This document shows positions 24,840-34,528 of a stretch of 64,000 nt of DNA, piece by piece. The notes below the pieces were generated by a model that did no database searches, had not been told where the DNA came from, and saw only the letters and a program-made list of their open reading frames with translations. Position 1 is the stretch's first letter. Every line of letters starts with the position of its first letter. Source of the stretch: JACVCJ01 sp052437175 (GTDB lineage Bacteria; Bacteroidota; Bacteroidia; CAIKAF01); the NCBI GenBank assembly GCA_052437175.1, contig JBQVOK010000006.1, positions 1-64,000 of the forward strand, given 5' to 3'. A program made the translations under genes and the position numbers.

Positions 24840-26024
24840 TTACAGCATTTCTACCACAAGAGCACTGGCACCGCCACCGCCGTTGCAGATACCGCAGGCG
24901 CCTGTTCTGGCGTTGTTCTGCTTCAGTACGTGCAGCAGGGTAACCAGGATACGCGCTCCCGAAGCACCCAGCGGGTGGCCCAGGGATACGGCGCCTCCGT
25001 TCACGTTCACTTTGGCAGGGTCCAGGTTCATTTTCTGGTTATTGGCAATAGAAACTACGGAAAAGGCTTCGTTGATCTCGAAATAATCCACCTGTTCCAG
25101 GCTGAGGCCGGCTTTCTGTACGGCGCGCGGCAGGGCGATGGACGGTGTGGTGGTGAACCACTCCGGCGCCTGCTCGGCATCGGCATAGCCGGTGATACGG
25201 GCAAGAGGTTTCAGGCCCAGCTCTTCGGCTTTTTCCTTACTTACCAGCACCAGTGCGGCAGCCCCGTCGTTCAGGGTGGAGGCATTGGCGGCCGTTACAG
25301 TTCCCTCTTTCTGGAAAACGGGACGCAGTTCGGGAATTTTATCGAATTTAACCTGTTTGTATTCTTCGTCTTCGCTGATCAGCAGGTCGTCGCCCTTACG
25401 CTGCGGAACACCCACGGGAACAATTTCCTCGCTGAATTTACCGGCAGCCCAGGCGGCCTGTGAACGTTTGTAACTTTCGATGGCGTAGGCGTCCTGTTCC
25501 TCGCGGGAGATATTGCATTCCTTAGCGCAGAGCTCGGCGGCATTGCCCATGTGGTAATTGTGGTATACGTCGGTAAGGCCGTCCTTTACCAGTCCGTCGA
25601 TCAGCTGCCCGTTACCGAGGCGGTAACCGTTGCGGGCGCTGTCCAGGTAATAAGGCACCTGTGTCATGTTTTCCATACCGCCGGCAACCACAACGTCGTT
25701 ATCGCCCAGCATAATGGACTGTGCGGCCAGCATTACAGATTTAAGTCCGGATGCGCAAACCTTGTTTACCGTAGTGCAGTGTACGCTGTCGGGCAGACCG
25801 GCAAATTTAGCGGCCTGGCGGGCGGGCGCCTGACCGGCATTGGCCTGCAGCACATGACCCATAAAAACTTCCGTTACCAGTTCAGGGGCGATACCTGCCT
25901 TTTCGATGGCGCCTTTGATGGCGGCTGCACCGAGACGGGTTGCCGAAACTGTGGAGAACTGACCGTTAAAACTTCCGATAGGCGTGCGTACTGCCGATAC
26001 AATATATACTTCTTTGCGTTCCAT
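24840..26024 (-). CDS. Acetyl-CoA C-acetyltransferase (thiolase)
   Basis: All thiolase landmarks are present: the acyl-accepting Cys90 (NKVCASGLKS), GGMENMTQVPY, the His motif NGGAVSLGHPLGASG and the C-terminal Cys motif GACGICNGGGGA. Length, 394 aa, is standard for a cytosolic biosynthetic or beta-oxidation thiolase, which joins or splits acetyl-CoA units. It is the first gene of an operon with two unrelated envelope genes. A CGAAGTTA (plus strand, 26046-26053) is one base off a -7 element for it. Confidence 0.95.
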   Translation of the reverse strand: MERKEVYIVSAVRTPIGSFNGQFSTVSATRLGAAAIKGAIEKAGIAPELVTEVFMGHVLQANAGQAPARQAAKFAGLPDSVHCTTVNKVCASGLKSVMLAAQSIMLGDNDVVVAGGMENMTQVPYYLDSARNGYRLGNGQLIDGLVKDGLTDVYHNYHMGNAAELCAKECNISREEQDAYAIESYKRSQAAWAAGKFSEEIVPVGVPQRKGDDLLISEDEEYKQVKFDKIPELRPVFQKEGTVTAANASTLNDGAAALVLVSKEKAEELGLKPLARITGYADAEQAPEWFTTTPSIALPRAVQKAGLSLEQVDYFEINEAFSVVSIANNQKMNLDPAKVNVNGGAVSLGHPLGASGARILVTLLHVLKQNNARTGACGICNGGGGASALVVEML

Positions 26025-26090
26025 AAGACCTTTAAAAAATTTCCTGCGAAGTTATATAAATCTCTATAAAATAGAAAAGTTAACGGCTAT

Positions 26091-27956
26091 TTAACCAATA
26101 AATTCGCTTAGTTCAAGCCATCGCATACTTTTTTCATCGAGCTCGCCGATTATTTTTCCGAGCCGTTCTGAAATACGGGTAAGTTCGTTGCCGTCATTGG
26201 TGGTACCCAGGGCCTCTTCCAGTTCTTTTTTCTCGGCTTCCAGGCGCGGAATATCGTTCTCCAGCTGCTCAAACTCCATTTTTTCCTTGAAGCTGAGTTT
26301 TATTTTTTCTTTGGCCGGGCGCACTTCCGCCGGTTTTTCAGCGACGGGTTTCACGGTTTCGGCAGGCGCGTTGTTCTTTTCGTGTAGTTTTTCGGCGCGG
26401 TAACGGGTATAGTTACCAGGGTATACACGCACCCGGCCTTTTCCTTCCAGCACGAACGTGTGGTCGCAGATCTTGTCCATAAAGTGCCGGTCGTGACTTA
26501 CCACTACCAGGCAGCCCGGGTAATCGAGCAGGAACTCTTCCAGCTTGTTCAGCGTAAGTATGTCCAGGTCATTGGTAGGTTCGTCCAGGATCAGGAAATT
26601 GGGGTTCTGCATCAGCACCGTAAGCAGGTACAGGCGTTTTTTCTCGCCACCGCTCAGTTTGCCGATCACGATCCACTGGCGGTCGGGCGGAAAGTCGAAG
26701 CGGGTAAGCATCTGCGAGGCGCTGATCTTTTGTCCGGAGGCGGTCTCTACCACCTCGGCGATCTTGCGCACGTGCTCGATCACGCGTTCGTCGTCGCTGA
26801 ACTTCATGCCGTTCTGTTCGTAAAAACCGAACTGTATGGTATCGCCCACGATGATCTTGCCGGCATCGGGCTGTATGCGGCCCACCAGCATGTTCAGCAG
26901 GGTGGTCTTGCCGGTTCCGTTGGCGCCGGCAATAGCAATGCGTTCGCCGCGGTTAAAGGTATAGGTGAATTTATCGAGCAGTACTTTATCGCCGTAAGAC
27001 TTGCTCACCTTGATGAGCTCTACGATCTTGCTGCCCAGGTGCTGCATCTTTACCCCCATTTCAATGCCTTTTTCATCGCGTACGCGTTTGGTCTCGTCTT
27101 TCAGGTTGTAATAGGCATCGAGGCGCGATTTACTTTTGGTACCGCGGGCTTTGGGCTGGCGGCGTACCCATTCCAGTTCGCGGCGCAGTATGTTCTGGTT
27201 ACTGTCGAACTCGCTCTGCTGAGCGGCACGGCGTTCGGCCCGTTTTTCCAGGTAATAGGCATAATCGCCTTTGTAATAGTATACGTTATTATCGTCCAGC
27301 TCGATGATGCCGTTGCACACGTCATCCAGGAAATAACGGTCGTGCGTCACCATCAGTATGGTCTTTTTGCCGGTGTTCAGTTCTTCTTCCAGCCATTCCA
27401 CCATATCTATGTCCAGGTGGTTGGTGGGCTCGTCCAGCAGGTACAGGTCGGGTTCGTCGAGCAGCAGTTTGGCCAGGGCCACACGTTTTTTCTGTCCGCC
27501 GGAAAAAGTACCTACCGGTTTATCGAGTTCGGTGATCTGCAGGCGTCCGAGGATCTCTTTGGCGCGGCTTTCGAAGCCCCAGGCGTGCAGGCGGTCCATT
27601 TCGCCCAGCAGGTGCTGCATTCCGGCCGTATCGCCACGTTCCACGGCCTGTTCGTACTGGCGTACGGTACGGGCCACTTCGGAACCGGAATCAAAAATAC
27701 AGTCCCAGGCGCTGCTCTGCGGGTCAAAAGGCGGGTCCTGCGGCAGAAAGCCAATGCGTATATCGTTGCGCAGGGTGACCCGTCCCGAATCGGGATGCTC
27801 CAGCCCGGCCAGTATATTCATCAGGGTACTTTTGCCCTTGCCGTTGGGTGCGATCAGTGCCATTTTATCGCCCTGGTCGAGGCTCAGGTCCAGGTCGCGG
27901 AACAATACCCGGTCGCCGTAACTTTTATGGAGTTTTTCGGTCTGTAGAAAATTCAT
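26091..27956 (-). CDS. ABC-F family ATPase (Uup/EttA-like)
   Basis: Two ABC domains are joined in one chain with no membrane segment. Each has a Walker A (APNGKGKST, GANGTGKTT), a signature (FSGGQKKRVALAK, LSGGEKKRLYLL) and Walker B (LYLLDEPTNHLD, FLILDEPTNDLD). The ~40-residue interdomain linker is rich in charged helix (KARGTKSKSRLDAYY), and residues ~540-621 form a coiled coil (EKMEFEQLENDIPRLEAEKKE). This is the layout of Uup, which acts on ribosomes and in genome stability, and length (621) fits. It is 24 bases upstream of tamB on the same strand. Confidence 0.93.
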   Translation of the reverse strand: MNFLQTEKLHKSYGDRVLFRDLDLSLDQGDKMALIAPNGKGKSTLMNILAGLEHPDSGRVTLRNDIRIGFLPQDPPFDPQSSAWDCIFDSGSEVARTVRQYEQAVERGDTAGMQHLLGEMDRLHAWGFESRAKEILGRLQITELDKPVGTFSGGQKKRVALAKLLLDEPDLYLLDEPTNHLDIDMVEWLEEELNTGKKTILMVTHDRYFLDDVCNGIIELDDNNVYYYKGDYAYYLEKRAERRAAQQSEFDSNQNILRRELEWVRRQPKARGTKSKSRLDAYYNLKDETKRVRDEKGIEMGVKMQHLGSKIVELIKVSKSYGDKVLLDKFTYTFNRGERIAIAGANGTGKTTLLNMLVGRIQPDAGKIIVGDTIQFGFYEQNGMKFSDDERVIEHVRKIAEVVETASGQKISASQMLTRFDFPPDRQWIVIGKLSGGEKKRLYLLTVLMQNPNFLILDEPTNDLDILTLNKLEEFLLDYPGCLVVVSHDRHFMDKICDHTFVLEGKGRVRVYPGNYTRYRAEKLHEKNNAPAETVKPVAEKPAEVRPAKEKIKLSFKEKMEFEQLENDIPRLEAEKKELEEALGTTNDGNELTRISERLGKIIGELDEKSMRWLELSEFIG

Positions 27957-27980
27957 GCGTGTGTGTAAGGAACAATGGAT

Positions 27981-30900
27981 TTACTTTTCATTCTGTTTTT
28001 TTTCGGCCGGCGGCGTATTGGTATCAGGCACGGCCTTTTTCTGCTGTGCTGCTTTTTCTTCGGCCTTTTTCCGTTTCTTTTTAAACTTTACCTCTTTCCA
28101 GGTGTCAAAAGAAGTGGAGTAGGTGAGACCCACGCCCTGTGTATACGGGAAGGCCACCGTAAGGTAACCGTCGTTGGAGCGGTTAAAGGCGCGCAGGCGC
28201 AGTTTGCCGTCATTGGTGATCTTGTATTCGATGTTTACGTCGATGATGCCTGCCGTTTTGCTGGCATTGTTGTTATTACTGCCCGAAGCGGTGTTGTTGG
28301 TGGCCACACCGAAGTTGCCGTCCACCACGATGCGGTCGTTCAGGAATTTGCCCGATACGTTCAGTTCTACCTCGTTGCTGCCGCTGGAAGTACCGTCGGC
28401 ACCGCGGTAACGCACGCCCAGGTCTACATTGCCGGTAAGCGAGGAAAGCCAGTTGCTCAGCTGGTTCGAAAGTACTTCGAGTGAACTGGAACTGGCGGCA
28501 CCTCCGCCCGAAAAACCGATGGAACCGCTGGCGTTGGAAGGTGGTACGAACTGCCGCAGCACCAGCAGCGCAAAGGCCTGTTTATTGCGTTCGTCTTCGC
28601 TGGTAAGGCGTTCGTTAATGGCGGTCTTGAACTCGTCGCTTTGCGTGGGGAACTCGATATCGAAGGAGATGAGCGGGTTCATCAGGTCGCCCTTCAGGTT
28701 CACGATCACCTGGGTGGTGGTCTTCGATTTGTATTTCATGGAATCGGCAGAGCCCAGCGTATGGTTCTGCATCAGCGGGAAGGGGCTGGTACGTACCTCG
28801 TACATGGCCGACGCGTTGATCTTGGCCGTATACGGGTCGCCCGACCAGTAGATCATGCCGCCGGGCCGCAGCTGCAGCTTTTTGTTGATCACGTTTTCCA
28901 GCGTAAAGAGGTAATCGCCCTTGTATACTTCGTATTCGCCGTACATCGAAAGTTCGTACAGCTTGTTCAGCTCAATGCGCAGACTGCCCCGTCCCTGGGC
29001 CTTGAGCACATCGCCCACCCTTTCGTCGAAGATGATCTGTACCTCGCAGTCTTCGGTCACGTCCACGAACATATCCAGGGAGACCACCGAAATATTCTTC
29101 TGCAGGCGTATATCGTTGATGTTTTTGGCCGTATCGCGGCTGTCGTAAAAGATCACGAAACTGTTGTCCGTAGCTTTGGACGGGCCGGAGTTCATGGGCA
29201 GGAACAGCTTGCCGCCCGCATTGGTGGTTACGTTGGCGGTGATCTTAATATCGTCGAAAGGTCCGTCGATGCTTACGTTACCCGTGGCGGGAATGGTGCC
29301 GTAAAAAGCGTCGCCTTCTTTGTAGCGGGTGTTCAGGAACAGGAAATTCCGCGCGCGCAGGGCCACGTCCAGTTCCATGTCAGAAAAATAGCTGTGCTTG
29401 ATGCGCCCGGTGATCACAGCCGATTCGCCGCGCTGGTCCTTAACGCGTATGGTACCAAAGTTGATCTCCTGGGAATTGAGCACAATGCTTTTGGCATTAT
29501 CGGAATTCAGCTGGTAACGCGTACCGATAATGGGCACGGTAAAGGCGGCATCGGTAAGCAGGGCATTGCCGCGCAGGTCGGGCTTTTTCAGCGAACCATA
29601 CAGGTGCAGGTTACCCGATATGGTGCCGGCCATCTCAGAGAATACCGGGGCCAGGAACAGCTCGGCCACGCCTATGTTAAAATCGTCGAGGCTGAGGGGA
29701 ATATCGAACTGGTTGCTTTTGCGCAGCGGGTAAAATTTACCGTTGTTCACCGAAAGCGAGTAGCGGTTGTTGTAACTGAGGGTAGAATTGATGGCGAGCA
29801 TTTCCTGCTCGATATCGTACTCGCTTTTGAGCCGTAGCGTGCCCAGGGCATTGTTGTTGAGGTAGAGGGAGTCGCCGCTGAGATCGGCCTCAAAGAAGGG
29901 CTGCGCCATAAGCCGGTGTGCACCTATATCTCCGCTTATGTACCCCCGCAGGTCGGTACTGCCCTCGGAACCGATAAAGCGGTTGGCAAAGGCCAGCGGA
30001 AAGCGGGTGATATGCAGCGAGAGTATGTCGTCTGAGTTTTTGCCCGCCTTGCCTTCGATGCTGAATACCTGTCCGTTACTGGCCCGGAAGTCCATTTTTT
30101 CGAAACGGATGCCGTCGGTATTGTACACCACCGAACTGGACGTACGCAGGCGGTATTCCATCTCCTGCAGGGCAAAATACGAAGGGAATACGGTAAGGGT
30201 ATAGCTGCTGTCGGCGCCGAGCAGGGTGCCCACTTTAAAGAAACCGCGGGTAATATTGTAGGAATCGCCCAGCCAGTCCAGGGTGATCGTTACCGAATCG
30301 GTATAGGCCTCTGAAATAAGACGTACGCCTGAAAAATAGGTGCTGTCGGAAATATGAAAGCGTTCGGCCCGGGTGTTTACTTCGATCTCGCGTTCGTTAT
30401 TATCCAGGCTAAGGGTCCAGTTCAGCAGGCGGATATTGCCATAGCCCACGCCGCCCGAATTGGCCACCATATCTATTGTACCTCCGTTGGTACGGTAAAT
30501 GCCGTTCACTTCGGAATTCTCTTCCATATAAAAGGCCGGCACAAAAACTTCGGTAATGGGTTTAATGTTCTTGAACTGTATGTCAAAGGCTATGGCCTCG
30601 TCGGTAGCCGCCAGCCTGGGATCGTAGGGAATATGCAGCGAAGGCAGGTAACGATTCACGTTCATCAGGATGTTGTTGTACAGCGGTACAAACTTAAAGT
30701 GCCCGGCCAGGTGGGCGTCAATATAGTCAGAACTTACACTGAAGGTACGCGTGGTCTCGATCGTATCGGCATTTACCTGCAGGCGGCTCAGGGAATAACC
30801 GCGGTCTTCCTTAAAGAAGTAAATGCTGTCGGCACGCAGCCAGCCCACCATATTGTCGATGTTCGAACCCTGTATGTCACCGTCGAGGCGGGCTTTGGCC

Positions 30901-32594
30901 AGGGTAAGGGTATCGTTGTAGATATTGGTCTTCAGCAGGTCCCACTCCTGTATACGTACATTGGCAATGTAATGCGGCTGTTTTTCGCGCAGGTCTACAT
31001 AAGCCTGGGCGTCCAGCTGTACATTGGGGTCGCGTACGGTAACAAGTCCGTCGATGGTATTTTTTACAAATTCGGTGCGGGTGCTGATGTCCGAATAGGT
31101 ATAGCCGTTGAGGGTAAACTTGCGGATATCGCCGTCGAAGGCCAGTTCCATCTCTTTGGGATCGAAAGAATGTCCTTTGATATTGAGGTCGAACACGGCC
31201 GGCCCCAATACTTCCGTACCCAGGATGGTGGCCAGGTTGATGCCTTCACTGCGCAGGCGACCCGAGTAGTGCGGATTGTCGAATGCCGTATCGCCGCTCA
31301 GTTTCAGGTCGGTGAACAGGCTGCCCGCTCCCGTTGTAAATTTACCGTAGGACACAAAATCGTTGTAAAAACCGGTAAAGGTCCCTGTAAAGGCTATATA
31401 CTGCAGGTTGCGTACCTGTTCGGGCAGTGCCAGGCGCCTGTTACTGCCGAAGGGGGGCATGGGAAAACTTTCCAGGTCGGCAATGGTGGTCTGTATGTTC
31501 TGTGCTTCCAGGTTAAAAAAGGTCTCGTTGATGTTGGGCAGCCCGCGCATTTCAATATCGCTCTGTATACGCGTGTTGTTGCCCGTGCGTATGTCCAGGT
31601 CGCGCAGGCGCAGGTTCGATACCGGTCCTTTGGCCCGCGTGGAGATCTCGGCTACCATGTCCAGCCCTTCCAGGTTGCCGGCGAAATAGCCGATATCTTT
31701 GGTGTGCAGGGTGGTATTGGTCAGTTTACAGTCGAAGCGTACGCTGTCCATAAACTGGCTGTAACTGCTCCAGGAATTGTACAACATGCGGATATCGCCG
31801 TTGACGGCGCTGCCTGAGAGCGTTTTGAACGCTGTATTCTCGAACATAAGGCAGCTGGAGCTGATGCAGAAATCGCTTTTAAAGTCAGAAAAGCCCACCC
31901 CGGAATGGTCGCGGGCCTGCAGCTGATCTATATGGAAAATGATACTGTCCTTTGCGATGCGGAAATTGGTAAAATCACCCTGGCTTACCAGTGTGCGTAT
32001 ATTGTTGGCCTGGAAACGGGCCGGCAGGGAATCGGTGGTCTCGTCGATGAGGTTAAAGGCTACGTTCCGGAAGCGGATCGTGCGGATAATAAAATCGAAG
32101 GGCTTGCTGGCGGTAGTATCTTTGGGTTTATCGCTTTTGAACTTTTTGATGAACCAGTCCAGGTTCATGCCCTTTTCGTTGGGGTATTTATGCAGGCGGA
32201 ACAGGGCGTCGTCCAGGTACACGTGCGAAATGGACAGGGCATTCTGCCGGATGCGGAAATAGTCGATACCGGCTTCCAGGCTGCCGGCGCGCAGCAGGGT
32301 ATCCTGGTGGTGGTCGCCGATGGTAAGGCCTTTGAGCTCGACGGAAGAGAAAAATTTAATTTCCACTTTGTCGATATGTATTTCCACGCCCCATTTATCG
32401 CTGAAGTACCCGGCCAGTTTCTGGGCCAGGAAGGTTTGTACGGCAGGCAGACGCAGCAGCAGGGCGCTAACGGTAAGCAAAACAAAAAAAGACAGCAGGA
32501 TCCGGAAGCTCCATTTAAAGAACTTTTTAGCCCGGCTTTGTCGGCGGGGCGCTTTCGTTTCTTCTTTTCCTGTATTTTTGTGCTCGTTTTGCAA
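27981..32594 (-). CDS. tamB: TamB-like translocation/assembly-module protein
   Basis: The 1537-aa protein has one N-terminal membrane helix (~28-50) and then a long series of beta-strands of the TamB/AsmA-like groove type, and it ends with the conserved DUF490/TamB domain (~1180-1500). TamB bridges the inner and outer membranes and helps outer-membrane protein assembly and lipid transport. The only possible start in frame is TTG at 32594, after an in-frame TGA at 32603-32601 (ATT at 32597 is the only other codon of interest). The C-terminal tail is Lys/Glu-rich. Its start lies two bases from the tsaD ATG on the other strand. Confidence 0.9.
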   Translation of the reverse strand: MQNEHKNTGKEETKAPRRQSRAKKFFKWSFRILLSFFVLLTVSALLLRLPAVQTFLAQKLAGYFSDKWGVEIHIDKVEIKFFSSVELKGLTIGDHHQDTLLRAGSLEAGIDYFRIRQNALSISHVYLDDALFRLHKYPNEKGMNLDWFIKKFKSDKPKDTTASKPFDFIIRTIRFRNVAFNLIDETTDSLPARFQANNIRTLVSQGDFTNFRIAKDSIIFHIDQLQARDHSGVGFSDFKSDFCISSSCLMFENTAFKTLSGSAVNGDIRMLYNSWSSYSQFMDSVRFDCKLTNTTLHTKDIGYFAGNLEGLDMVAEISTRAKGPVSNLRLRDLDIRTGNNTRIQSDIEMRGLPNINETFFNLEAQNIQTTIADLESFPMPPFGSNRRLALPEQVRNLQYIAFTGTFTGFYNDFVSYGKFTTGAGSLFTDLKLSGDTAFDNPHYSGRLRSEGINLATILGTEVLGPAVFDLNIKGHSFDPKEMELAFDGDIRKFTLNGYTYSDISTRTEFVKNTIDGLVTVRDPNVQLDAQAYVDLREKQPHYIANVRIQEWDLLKTNIYNDTLTLAKARLDGDIQGSNIDNMVGWLRADSIYFFKEDRGYSLSRLQVNADTIETTRTFSVSSDYIDAHLAGHFKFVPLYNNILMNVNRYLPSLHIPYDPRLAATDEAIAFDIQFKNIKPITEVFVPAFYMEENSEVNGIYRTNGGTIDMVANSGGVGYGNIRLLNWTLSLDNNEREIEVNTRAERFHISDSTYFSGVRLISEAYTDSVTITLDWLGDSYNITRGFFKVGTLLGADSSYTLTVFPSYFALQEMEYRLRTSSSVVYNTDGIRFEKMDFRASNGQVFSIEGKAGKNSDDILSLHITRFPLAFANRFIGSEGSTDLRGYISGDIGAHRLMAQPFFEADLSGDSLYLNNNALGTLRLKSEYDIEQEMLAINSTLSYNNRYSLSVNNGKFYPLRKSNQFDIPLSLDDFNIGVAELFLAPVFSEMAGTISGNLHLYGSLKKPDLRGNALLTDAAFTVPIIGTRYQLNSDNAKSIVLNSQEINFGTIRVKDQRGESAVITGRIKHSYFSDMELDVALRARNFLFLNTRYKEGDAFYGTIPATGNVSIDGPFDDIKITANVTTNAGGKLFLPMNSGPSKATDNSFVIFYDSRDTAKNINDIRLQKNISVVSLDMFVDVTEDCEVQIIFDERVGDVLKAQGRGSLRIELNKLYELSMYGEYEVYKGDYLFTLENVINKKLQLRPGGMIYWSGDPYTAKINASAMYEVRTSPFPLMQNHTLGSADSMKYKSKTTTQVIVNLKGDLMNPLISFDIEFPTQSDEFKTAINERLTSEDERNKQAFALLVLRQFVPPSNASGSIGFSGGGAASSSSLEVLSNQLSNWLSSLTGNVDLGVRYRGADGTSSGSNEVELNVSGKFLNDRIVVDGNFGVATNNTASGSNNNNASKTAGIIDVNIEYKITNDGKLRLRAFNRSNDGYLTVAFPYTQGVGLTYSTSFDTWKEVKFKKKRKKAEEKAAQQKKAVPDTNTPPAEKKQNEK
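32573..32580 (+). promoter_or_regulatory. -7 element (TATTTTTG) of tsaD
   Basis: It lies 16 bases before the tsaD ATG and inside the first codons of tamB on the opposite strand. The -33 box is not exact. Confidence 0.5.
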
Positions 32595-32595
32595 A

Positions 32596-33627
32596 ATGGA
32601 TCAAAATTCAGACATCATCATCCTGGGAATAGAAAGTTCGTGTGACGATACAGGAGCCGCCGTATTATTAAACGGAGAACTGCTCTCAAATGTTACGTAC
32701 ACACAGGATGTGCACAAAGCCTGGGGCGGGGTGGTACCCGAACTGGCCTCGCGTGCACATGAAGCCCGCATTATTCCTGTAGTAGATGCTGCCATCAAGA
32801 ACGCAAAAATAACAAAACAAAGTATATCCGCAGTGGCTTTTACGCGCGGACCCGGTTTGCCTGGCTCGCTGATGGTGGGCGTGTCTTTTGCCAAGTCGCT
32901 GGCCCTGGCCCTGCAGCGTCCGCTCATTGAGGTGCACCACATGCAGGCGCATATACTGGCCCACTTTATCAAAACGCCCGGCACGGAATATGATCCGCCG
33001 GAATTTCCCTTTATCTGCCTCACGGTAAGCGGCGGACATACCCAGATCGTAAAAGTACATGCCTACGACCGTTTCGCAGTGCTGGGCGAGACCATCGACG
33101 ATGCCGCCGGCGAAGCCTTCGATAAAACGGCTAAAATACTGGGCCTGCCGTATCCCGGAGGGCCTCTTGTAGACAAACTGGCGAAGGAAGGCAACCCGCA
33201 GGCCTTCCGTTTTGCACGCCCGGCGATCAAAGGTTACGATTACAGTTTCAGCGGTTTTAAGACCTCGGTGCTGTATTCCCTGCAAAAATGGCAGAAAGAA
33301 GACCCTGATTTCAGTACGAAACACCTGAACGATCTCTGTGCCTCCATACAGTTCGCTATTACAGAGATACTGATGGACAAACTGCAGCAGGTGCTTAAGG
33401 TACACCGGGTAAAAGACATTGCCCTGGCCGGTGGCGTATCGGCCAATTCGGAAGTGCGGCGCCGTTTTGCAGAACTGGCCGTCCGGCAGGGCTGCCGCGC
33501 CCATATACCGCCTTTTGCCTATTGTACCGACAACGCGGCCATGATCGCCGCCAGCGGGCATTTTAAGTACCTGGCGGGAGATTTCAGCAGTCAGAATATA
33601 ATGGCCATGGCCCGGATGGAGATGTAA
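32596..33627 (+). CDS. tsaD: tRNA threonylcarbamoyladenosine (t6A) synthase subunit TsaD
   Basis: The protein starts DIIILGIESSCDDTGAAV and shows the metal site HHMQAHILAH and the sugar-kinase-like VSGGHTQIVK, all typical of TsaD/Gcp (343 aa here). TsaD transfers the threonylcarbamoyl group to A37 of ANN-decoding tRNAs, together with TsaB and TsaE. A frame extension upstream to 32320 is antisense to tamB and is not part of the gene. The ATG at 32596 follows a -7 element by 16 bases. It is followed two bases later by the EamA transporter. Confidence 0.96.
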   Translation: MDQNSDIIILGIESSCDDTGAAVLLNGELLSNVTYTQDVHKAWGGVVPELASRAHEARIIPVVDAAIKNAKITKQSISAVAFTRGPGLPGSLMVGVSFAKSLALALQRPLIEVHHMQAHILAHFIKTPGTEYDPPEFPFICLTVSGGHTQIVKVHAYDRFAVLGETIDDAAGEAFDKTAKILGLPYPGGPLVDKLAKEGNPQAFRFARPAIKGYDYSFSGFKTSVLYSLQKWQKEDPDFSTKHLNDLCASIQFAITEILMDKLQQVLKVHRVKDIALAGGVSANSEVRRRFAELAVRQGCRAHIPPFAYCTDNAAMIAASGHFKYLAGDFSSQNIMAMARMEM

Positions 33628-33629
33628 TC

Positions 33630-34520
33630 ATGAAACAGGAACGTTCAGCCGATCTGCAGATGCATTTTGTGGTATTGCTGTGGGGCTTCACGGCCATACT
33701 CGGGAAACTCATATCTCTTTCGGGGCCTGTACTGGTGTGGCACCGCCTCTGGATCACCGTGCTTACGCTTATGTGTATTCCCGGTGTATGGAAGCATATA
33801 CGCGCCTTTAAACGAAGGCAGATACTGCACCTGGCCATCATTGGTATACTCACGGCCCTGCACTGGGTCTGTTTCTACGGCAGCATCAAAATGGCCGACA
33901 GTGCTTCGGTGGCCCTTTCGGCGCTGGCCACAGGCTCTTTCTTTGCCGCCATCCTGGAACCGCTCATCACGCGTACCCGTTTCGACTGGATCAATATTTT
34001 TCTCGGGCTCATGGTCTTTACCGGGGTGCGCTTTATCTATGCCGATTCAGCCATTGATCCTGCCGCTTTCAGTGTAGGTATACTGGCCGCTTTCCTGGCC
34101 GCCCTGTTTTCTACGCTCAACAAGAAATACGCCACGGGTTTCGATGCCAAGGCCGCCACTGCCGTGGAGCTGGGCTTCGGTTTCCTGTTCCTGAGCCTGC
34201 TGCTGCCCGTATTCGAATCGCCGGAAAACCTGCCACAGGCCTTGTATCCAAAGCCTGCCGACTGGCTCTGGCTCATTATCCTCTCGGTGGTATGTACGGC
34301 ACTTACCTTTGTGCTGGCCCTGCACTGCCTCAGGTACATCAGTGCCTTTAAATCGAACCTGTATGTAAATATGGAGCCGGTGTACGGCATTATCATGGCC
34401 GCGCTCATCTTCAACGAGGCTGAAAATCTCGGGCTTCCGTTTTTTATCGGAGCCGCCGTAATTATTTCTGCGGTCTTCATTAAACCTTTGTTAAAAACCC
34501 TTGTCCAACGGATATTCTGA
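33630..34520 (+). CDS. EamA-family (DMT) transporter
   Basis: Ten membrane helices in two repeats of five are visible in 296 aa. LLWGFTAILGKLISL opens the first repeat, and the second has FLAALFSTLNKKYA and ends in NEAENLGLPFFIGAAVI, the typical EamA ending. Members export metabolites such as amino acids; the substrate here is not indicated. It follows tsaD by two bases and may be cotranscribed. Confidence 0.9.
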   Translation: MKQERSADLQMHFVVLLWGFTAILGKLISLSGPVLVWHRLWITVLTLMCIPGVWKHIRAFKRRQILHLAIIGILTALHWVCFYGSIKMADSASVALSALATGSFFAAILEPLITRTRFDWINIFLGLMVFTGVRFIYADSAIDPAAFSVGILAAFLAALFSTLNKKYATGFDAKAATAVELGFGFLFLSLLLPVFESPENLPQALYPKPADWLWLIILSVVCTALTFVLALHCLRYISAFKSNLYVNMEPVYGIIMAALIFNEAENLGLPFFIGAAVIISAVFIKPLLKTLVQRIF

Positions 34521-34528
34521 CAACTATT

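Noticed and set aside
26460..27947. A 495-codon open frame on the plus strand
   Set aside because: It is the antisense of the ABC-F gene; its protein has no domain and its codon pattern is a mirror of the real gene.
30354..31817. A 487-codon plus-strand frame within tamB
   Set aside because: Antisense shadow of a long GC-rich gene; no motif.
32320..32595. N-terminal extension of TsaD
   Set aside because: It is antisense to the tamB 5' end, and the TsaD family begins at the ATG at 32596.
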